In this document: one piece after another, positions 36,936-45,339 of the stretch
Position numbering within the stretch: the stretch's first letter is position 1
Layout of the letters: each line of letters begins with the position of its first letter
Assembly: GCF_003207825.1 (NCBI RefSeq)
Contig: NZ_NKTY01000006.1
Coordinates: 1 to 64,000, forward strand
DNA from: Komagataeibacter saccharivorans
Lineage (GTDB): Bacteria > Pseudomonadota > Alphaproteobacteria > Acetobacterales > Acetobacteraceae
Direction: 5' to 3'
Length of the DNA stretch: 64,000 bases
The notes under the pieces: model-generated
Told to the model about the DNA's origin: nothing
The model's input: the letters and a program-made list of their open reading frames with translations, nothing else
The model's database searches: none
Program-made: the position numbers and the translations under genes

Positions 36936-38525
36936 ATGTCAAAAACAAAAAGCGCCGCGGACGTTGCCGCGTTGATCCGTGATGGCGCGATCGTCGCCGT
37001 AAATTCGTCCAGCGGCCTGTGCTGTCCCGATGCGGTTCTGGCCGCCATTGGGGAGCGGTTCCGTACCGAAGGCGCGCCACGCAACATCACCACAATCCAC
37101 CCCATTGCCGCAGGCGATATGTTCGGCACGCGCGGCGTGGATCATCTGGCGCAGCCGGGGCTGATTTCCACCATTATCGGTGGATCCTATCCGTCAGGCC
37201 CGTCCTCGGCGGAACCACCGCTGATCCGCCAGATGCTGGGCCGTAATGAAATTGCGGCCTATAACGTGCCAAGCGGCATCATATTCGACATCCTGCGCGA
37301 AGGGGCGGCCATGCGCCCCGGCGTGCTGACAAAGGTGGGGTTGGATACCTTTGTTGATCCCGCGCAGGAAGGCTGCGCCATGAATGAGGCCGCACGGGAC
37401 AGACCCCTTGTCAGCAAGGTGGAATTCCAGGGGGAGGAATGGCTGTATTTCCCCGCCATCCGGCCTGATGTGGCCATTATCCGCGCCAGTACGGCCGATG
37501 AGCGCGGCAACCTGACATTCGAGAATGAAGGGGCCTATCTTGGCGCGATGGAACTGGCGCTGGCGGCGCATAATAGTGGCGGCATCGTAATCGCGCAGGT
37601 GCGGCAGGTCGCGCAGGCGGGCACGCTTCGCCCCCATGATGTGCGCGTGCCCGGTATTCTGGTGGATTACGTTGTGGAAGCGCCCAACCAGTTGCAGACT
37701 ACCGCCACCCCGTATGACCCCGCCATATCGGGTGAAGTATTCCGGCCACTGGACAGTTTTGCACTGCCTCCGTTCGATGCGGCCAAGGTGATCGCGCGCC
37801 GTGTCGCACGGGAACTGCAACCCGGATGGGCGGTGAATATAGGTTTTGGCATATCGGCCAACGTTCCGCGCATCCTGCTGGAAGAAGGACGCCATGGCGA
37901 GGTGACATGGGTGATCGAGCAGGGGGCGGTCGGTGGCATTCCGCTTCTTGATTTCAAATTTGGCTGCTCCTCCAATGCCGAAGCATTTGTCGCATCGCCG
38001 CATCAGTTCACCTATTTTCAGGCGGGCGGTTTTGATCTGTCGCTTCTGTCCTTTCTCCAGATTGATGGCAACGGATCGGTCAATGTGTCCCGACTGTCGG
38101 CGCGCCCGCATGTAACGGCGGGTTCGGGCGGGTTTGTCGATATTACTTCCCGCGCCCGCAGGATCGTTTTTTCCGGGTATTTCAATGCCGGGGCCAAATT
38201 CGACATTGTGGATGGCAGGCTGGTGATTACGCGCGAAGGAAAAATTGCCAAAATCGTCAACCAGCTTGAACAGGTTTCCTTCTCCGGCCCGCGCGCCATC
38301 GCGCAGGGGCAGCAGGTACTGTACGTAACGGAACGCTGCGTCATGCAACTGACTCCGGACGGGTTGATGGTAACGGAAATCGCGCCGGGCGTGGACCTGC
38401 AGACGCAGGTGCTCGATCAGGCGGAAGCGCCGCTGCTGGTTTCCCCGTCGCTCCGCGTGATGGATGCAGCGCTGTTCCAGCCCGATGGCAAAATCGCGCC
38501 GCAGGGTTCCCGCGTGGCGGCATAG
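36936..38525 (+). CDS. CoA-transferase, acetate/propionate CoA-transferase family
   Basis: A 529-residue family I CoA-transferase with alpha and beta parts fused in one chain. The N-terminal half has DGAIVAVNSSSGLCCPD and ends near residue 270; the C-terminal half has the catalytic-Glu region VTWVIEQGAVGG. It moves CoA between acyl groups. With the acyl-CoA dehydrogenase/ETF operon upstream it could activate a sugar-derived acid or release the final product from CoA. Ribosome site AGAGG 7 bases before ATG. Confidence 0.9.
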   Translation: MSKTKSAADVAALIRDGAIVAVNSSSGLCCPDAVLAAIGERFRTEGAPRNITTIHPIAAGDMFGTRGVDHLAQPGLISTIIGGSYPSGPSSAEPPLIRQMLGRNEIAAYNVPSGIIFDILREGAAMRPGVLTKVGLDTFVDPAQEGCAMNEAARDRPLVSKVEFQGEEWLYFPAIRPDVAIIRASTADERGNLTFENEGAYLGAMELALAAHNSGGIVIAQVRQVAQAGTLRPHDVRVPGILVDYVVEAPNQLQTTATPYDPAISGEVFRPLDSFALPPFDAAKVIARRVARELQPGWAVNIGFGISANVPRILLEEGRHGEVTWVIEQGAVGGIPLLDFKFGCSSNAEAFVASPHQFTYFQAGGFDLSLLSFLQIDGNGSVNVSRLSARPHVTAGSGGFVDITSRARRIVFSGYFNAGAKFDIVDGRLVITREGKIAKIVNQLEQVSFSGPRAIAQGQQVLYVTERCVMQLTPDGLMVTEIAPGVDLQTQVLDQAEAPLLVSPSLRVMDAALFQPDGKIAPQGSRVAA

Positions 38526-38681
38526 GGTCACGCCTGCCTGTTCCGTCATATGTCACGCATATGGCGGGGCAGGGACGGCCAAAATATTGTTTGAAAATAA
38601 ATCTTCACCAAAAACGTCCTTATGCTTTCCGGATATTTCCTGACAGACTTTGCAAACAGCCTCTAAGGAGAGTTGATCGCC

Positions 38682-39953
38682 ATGGCGGGTGAACGCGCGT
38701 TTCTGACGCGTCTTTTCAGGGCCGCAGTCGCGGCGGCAGATCCTGAAATTGTGCTGGGTCCGTTTCTTCCTCCGCGCCCCAAAGGGAAAACGGTTGTCGT
38801 GGGGGCGGGCAAGGGCGTAGCCCAGCTTGCCCATGCGCTGGAACGTTTATGGGATGGTCCCCTGTCTGGCGTTGTGGTGACACGGTATGGTTATGGCATC
38901 CCGTGCAGACGCATCCGTGTTGTCGAGGCCGGGCATCCGGTTCCCGATCAGGCGGGACTGGATGCGACGGGCCTGCTGTTTGCGGCTGTTCAGGGGCTGG
39001 AGGCGGACGATCTGGTGATCGCCCTTGTCTGCGGTGGCGGTTCGGCATTGCTGCCAGCCCCGGCGGCGGGATTGAGCCTGCAGGATGAAATTGCCCTTAA
39101 CGAAATCCTGCTGGCCTCAGGTGCCCCGATTTCCGTCATGAACATGATCCGCAAGCAGGTTTCCCGCATCAAGGGGGGCAGGCTGGCGGCTGCGGCATGG
39201 CCTGCGCAGGTTGTCAGTCTTGTTGTATCCGATATTCCGGGGGACGATCCCGCACTGGTGGCATCAGGGCCAACAGTGCCGGATGCGGCGGGCGTGCAGG
39301 ATGCGCTGGCCGCAGTCAGGCGCTACGGCATGACGCTACCCCCTGCAATCATGCACTCTCTCAATACGGCAACAGCCCAAGCTCCCAGCCCCGACGACCC
39401 CCGCTTTCAGCGCAATACGGTGCATGTCATTGCCTCGGCCTCCCTGTCGCTGGAAGCTGCGGCACGGACTGCGGAGCGCGAGGGCATACCGGCTGCCATC
39501 CTGTCTGACTCCGTGGAAGGTGAGGCACGTGACGTTGCACAGGTTCATGCAGCGATCGCCCGCGAAATCGTGCAGCGCAACCGGCCCTTTCCCCGCCCTG
39601 TCCTGCTTCTTTCCGGTGGGGAGACAACGGTCACCCTCAAAGGACATGGGAAGGGAGGACGAAACAGCGAATTTGCCCTGTCCCTTGCAATCGGCATCAG
39701 TGGCGTGGAAGGCATCCATGCGCTGGCAGCCGATACGGATGGCATTGACGGGAGCGAGGATAATGCCGGGGCTTTCGTCGATACGTTTACGGCCACCCGG
39801 CTTTATCAGCGCGGGATGGACCCGGCGTCCCTGTTACGACGCAATGACGCATGGACGGCTTTTTCCGCGTTGGGGGACCTGTTTGTAACCGGCCCGACGG
39901 GGACGAATGTAAATGACTTCCGGGCCATTCTGATTGCACGGCATCCGATGTGA
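38682..39953 (+). CDS. Glycerate 2-kinase (MOFRL/GckA type)
   Basis: A 423-residue glycerate kinase of the GckA/TtuD class. The N-terminal DUF4147 domain has VVVGAGKGVAQLAHALE and LVCGGGSALLPAP, and the C-terminal MOFRL domain has LLSGGETTVTLKGHGKGGRN and DTDGIDGSEDNAGAF. It makes 2-phosphoglycerate from glycerate and ATP, feeding lower glycolysis. Its presence suggests that glycerate (or a precursor such as tartronate semialdehyde) is an end product of the neighbouring pathway. AAGGAG lies 11 bases before the ATG. A 7-bp hairpin over the stop (39952-39969) may end the transcript. Confidence 0.92.
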   Translation: MAGERAFLTRLFRAAVAAADPEIVLGPFLPPRPKGKTVVVGAGKGVAQLAHALERLWDGPLSGVVVTRYGYGIPCRRIRVVEAGHPVPDQAGLDATGLLFAAVQGLEADDLVIALVCGGGSALLPAPAAGLSLQDEIALNEILLASGAPISVMNMIRKQVSRIKGGRLAAAAWPAQVVSLVVSDIPGDDPALVASGPTVPDAAGVQDALAAVRRYGMTLPPAIMHSLNTATAQAPSPDDPRFQRNTVHVIASASLSLEAAARTAEREGIPAAILSDSVEGEARDVAQVHAAIAREIVQRNRPFPRPVLLLSGGETTVTLKGHGKGGRNSEFALSLAIGISGVEGIHALAADTDGIDGSEDNAGAFVDTFTATRLYQRGMDPASLLRRNDAWTAFSALGDLFVTGPTGTNVNDFRAILIARHPM

Positions 39954-40200
39954 TGCCCTGCCGGGCGTCATGCTGTCGGCTTCCTTAAAGCTCGGGACCG
40001 ACAGGGTGCGTGATCGGGGCGTTATGCAACGAACGCTGGCATCCGGCGTTAAACTGATGGTCCCAGGGCCTGCAAAGAGGTTCTGGAGCGGCCTGTTTGG
40101 CTATTTTTAATGATTGTTGTGTTTGATCGCGCGTCGTGCGGAACGGCAAATATTGTCCGTTCTGCTGCGGCACAGGATCATCGACACAAGGAGTAGTGAC

Positions 40201-40371
40201 ATGGACAAGGATCGTATGGCAGGCATGGCAAAGCAGGCCAAGGGCGCCATCAAGGAAGCCGCGGGCAAGGTCCTCGGCGATACAAAAATGACTGCCGAAG
40301 GCAAGGGCGAAAAGGCCGCAGGCAAGGTCCAGAACGCCGTTGGCGGCGTGAAGGATAAAGTGAAGGAATAA
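40201..40371 (+). CDS. CsbD-family stress protein
   Basis: A 56-residue hydrophilic Lys/Ala/Gly-rich protein: DRMAGMAKQAKGAIKEAAGK, then TAEGKGEKAAGKVQNAVGGV. This is the CsbD family, small general-stress proteins of unknown action, often strongly expressed in stationary phase. The start is ATG at 40201 with AAGGAG 9 bases upstream; a longer in-frame frame from 40114 is not similar to the family. Single-gene unit with its own terminator. Confidence 0.93.
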   Translation: MDKDRMAGMAKQAKGAIKEAAGKVLGDTKMTAEGKGEKAAGKVQNAVGGVKDKVKE

Positions 40372-40871
40372 TACCGCTCGGGTCTGTTACAGGGCGACCG
40401 GGTATCACGGCTGCTGGCAGTCGGTATTCGGTCCGCCCTGCAATAAAAAACAGAATAATAACAGGCTCGCAGTATAATCGGGTCCGTTTGTGAACGGTGT
40501 ATCGTGCATGTCCTGTACAGATCTGAAAAATCATAGGGCATGCACCCCTGTCCGTGGCATGACGGATATCCGGATGCAGGATGGCATCACCGTTTCCGCG
40601 ATCCATGTTTCGGGCGATATGATGCCTGTATAAATACCTTGCCCCACAGGATTGCCTGCCTTGTGCATAAGGTAGCAGGACCATCCCATCCGGTTTCCTG
40701 CAGAACAGGCAGACAGCGCACCATGCTTGCAACAGCAGGGTGCTGAATACCCTTTCCAGATTCAGACATTCGTAACCGACCCAATGCAGCGATACGGCTC
40801 TGTCGCGCTTCTGACATGCGAGGTTTACGACCGGCTCCGATGCGAGGGTTGAGACCTAACGGAGTAAAGCG
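40372..40871. other. 500-base intergenic region with two hairpins
   Basis: After the CsbD terminator this stretch shows no supported coding sequence. It holds a second long hairpin at 40504-40545 (11-bp arms GTGCATGTCCT and AGGGCATGCAC with one mismatch, 20-base loop). A small RNA or long 5' leader of the following membrane-protein gene could lie here, but nothing recognisable supports this. Confidence 0.35.
40390..40440 (+). terminator. Terminator of the CsbD gene
   Basis: A long imperfect stem: CAGGGCGACCG at 40390-40400 pairs with CGGTCCGCCCTG at 40429-40440 with one bulged base. It is followed by CAATAAAAAAC, so the signal is A-rich rather than T-rich downstream; a terminator is likely from position but not ideal in form. 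Confidence 0.45.
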
Positions 40872-41045
40872 ATGAGTACAATTCTTATCATCATTGTGGT
40901 GATTCTGCTGCTTGGTGGCGGTGGGGGGTATTATGCGCATGATCGCTATGGCGGTGCGGGACTTGGGGGTGTTCTTGGTCTCGTTGTCCTGATCCTGCTG
41001 CTGCTATGGCTGTTCGGGGGGCTTGGCGGTGTCAGCAGGGTATAG
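40872..41045 (+). CDS. Small hydrophobic membrane protein (DUF3309-like)
   Basis: A 57-residue protein, MSTILIIIVVILLLGGGGGY, a short polar loop (YAHDRYGGAG), then a second helix (VLGLVVLILLLLWLF) and a Gly-rich end. The two-helix pattern with MSTILIII start is that of DUF3309 proteins. GGAG lies 7 bases before the ATG. Function is unknown; the position beside CsbD fits a membrane or stress role. Confidence 0.82.
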   Translation: MSTILIIIVVILLLGGGGGYYAHDRYGGAGLGGVLGLVVLILLLLWLFGGLGGVSRV

Positions 41046-41253
41046 CCGGGCCGGGGTAGGGAAACTGACGGATATATAAGAAATGGAAATGGTGCGTTTC
41101 CATGCTTGTTGTTCATGTCAGTTGGTTATCCCGGTATGCACGGATGACGGCAGGACTGTAGCCGGGAACGGACGGAAGAAATCATGAAAATCTTCCGTCC
41201 TGTTTTCTGTCTTCTGATTGCCAGTATATCCCGTTCCTTTCCGGAGAGTTTTT

Positions 41254-41871
41254 ATGAAATATAACCCCCTGTTCCTGCCCCTCGCAGCGGTTGGTATCGC
41301 TCTTGCCTGCGTCCGGCCTGTTGCGGCGCAGGTCGTGACCAATCCGGCACAGGTGCAGTCCGGGCATTACGATGTTGAAGCCGCCCATACACAGGTCGGT
41401 TTTTCCGTTCTGCATTTCGGTTTTACCAATTATGGGGGCGTGTTTTCACAGGTTTCCGGCACACTTGACCTGAACGCCCACGCGCCTTCCGCATCGAAAC
41501 TGTCGGTCACCATTCCCCTTGCATCAGTCCAGACCACCAGTTCCCGCCTTACGGAAGAACTGAAGGGCGATCAGTGGTTTGACGCGACCAAATTCCCGAA
41601 TGCCACCTTTGTTTCCCGCAGTGTTCAGGTAACGGGAGCCGGTGACGCGACGGTAGAAGGGGATCTGACCCTGCATGGCGTGACGCGACCCGAGACCCTG
41701 AAAATCCACTTCATCGGGGCGGGCGTGAATGCGATGGACAAGAAATATACGGCCGGTTTCGAGGCTACGGCGACAATAAAACGGAGCGATTTTGGCGTAA
41801 AAATGTACGTTCCGTATGTTAGCGACGAAGTGCGCCTGTTTATCAACGGTGCCTTTGAAAAGCAGGGCTGA
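41254..41871 (+). CDS. YceI-family periplasmic protein
   Basis: A 205-residue secreted YceI lipocalin-like protein. Signal peptide MKYNPLFLPLAAVGIALACV with a cut site after VAAQ; then the YceI pattern GHYDVEAAHTQVGFSVLHFG, LTLHGVTRPETL and KRSDFGVKMYVPYVSDEVRL. Family members bind long isoprenoid or fatty ligands in the periplasm. GGAGAG lies a few bases before the ATG. Confidence 0.93.
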   Translation: MKYNPLFLPLAAVGIALACVRPVAAQVVTNPAQVQSGHYDVEAAHTQVGFSVLHFGFTNYGGVFSQVSGTLDLNAHAPSASKLSVTIPLASVQTTSSRLTEELKGDQWFDATKFPNATFVSRSVQVTGAGDATVEGDLTLHGVTRPETLKIHFIGAGVNAMDKKYTAGFEATATIKRSDFGVKMYVPYVSDEVRLFINGAFEKQG

Positions 41872-41964
41872 CACGCTGCTGTTCCCGCATGCAGCATGCC
41901 GGCGGGAACAGATCAGGCGCAGGAACAAAAGGATCGGTCCATAAGACCCTTTTCGTAATCGCAT

Positions 41965-42044
41965 GAAAGTTTTTGGTGAGGCTTTTTTAAAAAAGCTGCG
42001 GAAGACGCCGCCTTTTTGAAACAAGGCGGTGCCCCAAAACTTTC
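41965..42044. repeat. Palindromic intergenic element with three stems
   Basis: An 80-base element. The outer arms GAAAGTTTTTGG (41965-41976) and CCAAAACTTTC (42034-42044) pair with one bulge. Inside lie a perfect 16-bp palindrome GCTTTTTTAAAAAAGC (41981-41996) and a second stem CGCCGCCTT...AAGGCGGTG (42006-42031). The structure would fold as a cloverleaf-like form in DNA or RNA and can terminate transcription from both sides (YceI gene and TetR gene are convergent here). I recall similar elements from other Komagataeibacter genomes, but cannot confirm the copy number. Confidence 0.7.
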
Positions 42045-42080
42045 CTGCTTTTTATTAAAGATTTCTTTTCAAACAATCTT

Positions 42081-42707
42081 TTACAGGCGGGGTAAGGCGA
42101 TGCCATCCAGCACCGTCTGTACCAGCGTATCCATCCACTTTATATCAAGCGGGCCAACCGGCACCAGCATGCGGTAATAAATCGGACCGTATAACGCATC
42201 AAGCACCACCTCCGGGTCCAGATCCGGGCGCAGTTCGCCCTGTGTGATGGCGGCCTGCAATATGGTGCGGGCCTCGTCCCGGCGGGGACGGGCATATCCT
42301 TCCACAAATGCCGTAATGGTATGCGGGTCACGCTGTCCTTCGGCAAGGATGGCGGCCATAACGCGCCCCGTTGGTCCGGCATAGACCTCCGCCACGCGCA
42401 GTAACTGCCGGCGCAGGGCATCCAGCGCGCTGTCACCATCCTTTGGGTAGCTGATCTTGGGTTCCGTCGCGGCAAGGAAACCCGCCATCGCCAGCGCGCC
42501 CTTGCTGGGCCACCAGCGATAGATCGTACTCTTGCCGACACCGGCGCGGGCGGCCACGGCCTCCATCCCGAAACCGGCTATCCCGTTTTCTTCAAGCAGG
42601 GCGTTGGCAGCCTGCAGGATCGCCGCGCGCGCGGCACGGTCGCGCGGTCGGCCCGCGCGGGTATGGGAATGGTCAGTGCGTTCCAGAGCAGGGAGGGATG
42701 GGTCCAT
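42081..42707 (-). CDS. TetR-family transcriptional regulator
   Basis: A 208-residue TetR regulator. Helix-turn-helix: RAAILQAANALLEENGIAGF, then VAARAGVGKSTIYRWWPSKG; the C-terminal domain is of the TetR_C_33/AcrR-like kind. The start is ATG 42707 (MDPSLPALERTD) with AAGGAG 9 bases upstream rather than the ATG at 42728. It is divergent from the phytanoyl-CoA-dioxygenase-like gene, and two palindromes lie in the 163 bases between them, so it very likely represses that gene and itself. Confidence 0.92.
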   Translation of the reverse strand: MDPSLPALERTDHSHTRAGRPRDRAARAAILQAANALLEENGIAGFGMEAVAARAGVGKSTIYRWWPSKGALAMAGFLAATEPKISYPKDGDSALDALRRQLLRVAEVYAGPTGRVMAAILAEGQRDPHTITAFVEGYARPRRDEARTILQAAITQGELRPDLDPEVVLDALYGPIYYRMLVPVGPLDIKWMDTLVQTVLDGIALPRL

Positions 42708-42778
42708 ATTGCGCGTCTCCTTGAGCATTCACTGCCCGGCATGACGAAAATGAGCAAGTTATTTTACTATATGCGTCT

Positions 42779-42794
42779 CTTAATCCTGATTAAG
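42779..42794. promoter_or_regulatory. 16-bp palindrome, likely operator of the TetR gene
   Basis: CTTAATCCTGATTAAG has 7-base arms around CT and is a perfect inverted repeat. It lies 72 bases upstream of the TetR start in the divergent promoter region, a usual place for an autoregulatory operator. Confidence 0.55.
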
Positions 42795-42811
42795 TCCCTT
42801 TCACTTTATAA

Positions 42812-42854
42812 TTGACAATGAACGACAGGTCTACTTACGATACAAAAAGTATCG
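42812..42854 (+). promoter_or_regulatory. Sigma-70-like promoter with overlapping inverted repeat
   Basis: TTGACA (42812-42817), an 18-base spacer and TACGAT (42836-42841) form a promoter for the dioxygenase-like gene. An inverted repeat, CGATAC-AAAAA-GTATCG (42838-42854), covers the -10 box and would block RNA polymerase if bound, as expected for a repressor site. Confidence 0.5.
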
Positions 42855-42870
42855 AAATAGGAAAACTGTC

Positions 42871-43704
42871 ATGTCCATGGCATTGACTCCGCAGCAGGTC
42901 GCGTTTTTCCGTACGCATGGATACCTTTCCCCGCTTCAGGCTTTTTGCCCCAATCAGGCCCGGCATTACCGTGCCCGCCTTGAAGCCTATGAACGCCAGA
43001 CGGGCGAGGAAATGAACGCGCGCCTCAAGATCAAGGCGCATCTTGCCTTTCCCTGGCTGTGCGACATGGCGCGCAATCCCGCCATCGTGGCGGCGGTCCG
43101 GTCGCTGCTGGGGCCGGATGTGCTGCTGTTTGGTGCATCGTGTTTTGCCAAGAACGCACATGATCCGCGCTTTGTCTCATGGCATCAGGATTCGGCCTAT
43201 TATGGCCTGGACCCGCATGAGGAAGTAACGGTCTGGGTCGCCCTGTCACGTGCTGACTCACGCAGCGGCTGCCTGAAGGTGCTGCCCGGCAGCCATCTTG
43301 GTCCCGACCGGGTGCATGATGAAACGTACGACGCTGCCAATCTGCTTTCACGCGGGCAATCACTGCGCGATATTGACGAAGCGCAGGCCGTGGAAATGCC
43401 ACTCGAACCCGGCCAGTTCTCTATCCATCATGAACGTACGGCCCATGGTTCAGGCCCGAACCTGTCGGATGACCGACGTGTAGGGGTGGCATTTTTCTAT
43501 ATGCCCGCTCACGTCCGCTCCACCCTTGGCCGCCGTACGGCGATGCCGGTCTGTGGTAGTGACTCCTACGGGCATTGGGACCGTGACCCTGAACCGCGCA
43601 CTGATCTTGATGCACAATCCATGGCGGCGCTGGAAATGGTATGGGGGGACTATCGCGATAAAGCGCGAACAGGTCAGGCAGCACAGCGTAGTCCTGCACC
43701 CTGA
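42871..43704 (+). CDS. Phytanoyl-CoA dioxygenase (PhyH) family protein
   Basis: A 277-residue Fe(II)/2-oxoglutarate oxygenase. The metal ligands are His and Asp of WHQDSAYYG (near residue 108) and the distal His in TAHGSGPNLSDDRRVG, with Arg for 2-oxoglutarate in the same segment. Bacterial members hydroxylate small substrates such as ectoine, aminoacyl groups or phosphonates. The context (a private TetR repressor, no other enzyme) does not name the substrate. Confidence 0.9.
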   Translation: MSMALTPQQVAFFRTHGYLSPLQAFCPNQARHYRARLEAYERQTGEEMNARLKIKAHLAFPWLCDMARNPAIVAAVRSLLGPDVLLFGASCFAKNAHDPRFVSWHQDSAYYGLDPHEEVTVWVALSRADSRSGCLKVLPGSHLGPDRVHDETYDAANLLSRGQSLRDIDEAQAVEMPLEPGQFSIHHERTAHGSGPNLSDDRRVGVAFFYMPAHVRSTLGRRTAMPVCGSDSYGHWDRDPEPRTDLDAQSMAALEMVWGDYRDKARTGQAAQRSPAP

Positions 43705-43712
43705 GCGTTCAC

Positions 43713-43764
43713 GGCGGGCTTTTTATGCAGGGGAACAACAGTTTCCCCGGTTGTAAAGCCCGCC
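43713..43764. terminator. Bidirectional terminator between the dioxygenase gene and a small leftward gene
   Basis: Outer 10-bp stem GGCGGGCTTT (43713-43722) with AAAGCCCGCC (43755-43764); inside it a GGGGAA...TTCCCC-type hairpin. T-runs follow the arm on both strands. It lies 9 bases after the dioxygenase stop and 22 bases after the stop of the small minus-strand gene. Confidence 0.65.
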
Positions 43765-43785
43765 CCCTACGGGATGGCCGCCTGC

Positions 43786-43938
43786 TCACGGCAGCAGATA
43801 TAGCCCCGCATCGGGCGGCAGGGCCTGACCGGACATCAGGGCCATGACGTATAACGCCACCAGCATAAGGGCTGCGGCAATAAGCATTGGCCAGTAAAGG
43901 GGCGAGTGGCGATGTGTGGACAGGGGAATCGGACGCAT
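43786..43938 (-). CDS. Small single-helix membrane protein, unknown
   Basis: A 50-residue frame beginning MRPIPLSTHRHSPLYWP, with one membrane helix (MLIAAALMLVALYVMAL) and a short tail ending GLYLLP. GGAGG lies 5 bases before the ATG, which is one of the best ribosome sites in the window, and a terminator follows the stop, so the gene is likely real. I do not recognise a family. It is convergent with the dioxygenase gene. Confidence 0.65.
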   Translation of the reverse strand: MRPIPLSTHRHSPLYWPMLIAAALMLVALYVMALMSGQALPPDAGLYLLP

Positions 43939-44298
43939 TGTGGCCTCCATTCACGTTCGCGGACATTGCGTTGACGTCATGCCTGCATGGTGCAGACATG
44001 GGTGGCCAGACGTGATGGACAATACGTTCCTGCTGCATGGGCGGTGGTACGGGTAATGTGGGGGACGCATGGCTGGGTGATCCGGTTTTACGCCGGTCAG
44101 GACAGAAAATTCATGGGAGGGCATCGACCCTGCCAAAAATGCGGTAACATTTCGTTTAAGAAATAATATGCTTTATCATGAAGCCATGAACATCCGCATT
44201 TGAAGGGGGCATGGGATAGTAAAAGTAGCCGTCAGTATGCTCTTGCCCCCAGCCGATGCGCTTCTCTGTACGTTTTTTAAAACTGAACGGAATTCATC
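43939..44298. other. 360-base intergenic region
   Basis: The region upstream of both the small membrane-protein gene and the proline-racemase-family gene. It must contain promoters for both directions; an AT-rich stretch (44148-44180) is the likeliest site. No reading frame, RNA or strong palindrome was found. Confidence 0.4.
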
Positions 44299-45339
44299 AT
44301 GCGCAGTAAGAAGCTTGTCCATATCGTAACCTGTCATGCGGCGGGGGAGGTGGGAGATGTGATTGTGGGTGGTGTCGCCCCGCCACCCGGCGATACGTTA
44401 TGGGCACAGTCGCGCTTCATTGCGCAGGATGAGACACTGCGTAACTTCGTGCTGAACGAACCACGCGGCGGCGTGTTCCGTCATGTCAACCTGCTGGTCC
44501 CGCCACGCGATCCCCGTGCGCAGATGGGCTGGATCATCATGGAACCCGCTGACACGCCCCCCATGTCTGGTTCGAATTCGATCTGCGTTTCCACCGTCCT
44601 GCTGGAAACGGGCATCATACCGATGGTCGAACCCGAAACCCGCATGGCGCTGGAGGCACCGGGCGGAGTGATCGATGTGACCGCGACCTGCCGTGATGGC
44701 CGGGCCGAACGGATAAGCGTGCGCAATGTCCCGTCTTTTGCCGCCCGTCTGGATGTCCTGCTGGATGTGCCGGGACTGGGCACGCTGAAGGTCGATACCG
44801 CCTATGGTGGTGACAGCTTCGTCATCGTGGATGCTGCGGCACTGGGGCTGGATCTGGGGCCGGATTCAGCGCGGACGCTCGCGGAACTGGGCATGCGCAT
44901 TACCGCCGCTGCCAACCGGCAGTCTGGCTTTCATCATCCCGACAATCCCGACTGGACGCATATATCATTCTGCCTGTTCACCACGCCGGTTGAACTGTGC
45001 GATGGTGTCCGCACCGCCCCGCATGTGGTGGCGATCCGGCCGGGCAAGATTGATCGCTCACCTACCGGCACTGCATGTTCCGCCCGGATGGCGGTGCTGC
45101 ATGCGCGGGGTGAAATGGCGGTGGGAGACCGCTATGTCGCGCGTTCGATCATCGGTTCGGAATTCGACTGCCATATCGACGCCACCGCACGCGTGGGCGA
45201 TACCGATGCAATCATTCCCGTTATTTCAGGCAGCGCATGGATTACCGGCACGCAGCAGTTGATGCTGGACCCCACGGACCCGTATCCGGCAGGCTACCGG
45301 CTGAGCGATACATGGCCGGTCATGGCTCCGGATATGTAG
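44299..45339 (+). CDS. Proline racemase superfamily protein with Ser/Thr active-site pair
   Basis: A 346-residue protein of the proline racemase fold. The two catalytic positions, Cys in proline racemase and hydroxyproline epimerase, are here Ser90 (PPMSGSNS) and Thr256 ([14 protein letters not shown]). Known trans-3-hydroxyproline dehydratases have Cys/Thr, and some bifunctional enzymes Ser/Cys; a Ser/Thr pair points to a different reaction, probably elimination rather than racemisation. Other motifs ([30 protein letters not shown]-like end) are intact, so it is not a decayed copy. It lies at the edge of the amino-acid catabolic island and its 3' end overlaps the convergent DMT gene by 20 bases. 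Confidence 0.85.
   Translation: MRSKKLVHIVTCHAAGEVGDVIVGGVAPPPGDTLWAQSRFIAQDETLRNFVLNEPRGGVFRHVNLLVPPRDPRAQMGWIIMEPADTPPMSGSNSICVSTVLLETGIIPMVEPETRMALEAPGGVIDVTATCRDGRAERISVRNVPSFAARLDVLLDVPGLGTLKVDTAYGGDSFVIVDAAALGLDLGPDSARTLAELGMRITAAANRQSGFHHPDNPDWTHISFCLFTTPVELCDGVRTAPHVVAIRPGKIDRSPTGTACSARMAVLHARGEMAVGDRYVARSIIGSEFDCHIDATARVGDTDAIIPVISGSAWITGTQQLMLDPTDPYPAGYRLSDTWPVMAPDM

Noticed and set aside
37194-38549. Minus-strand frame of 451 codons opposite the CoA-transferase gene
   Set aside because: Antisense shadow; the CoA-transferase fold and motifs are clear on the plus strand.
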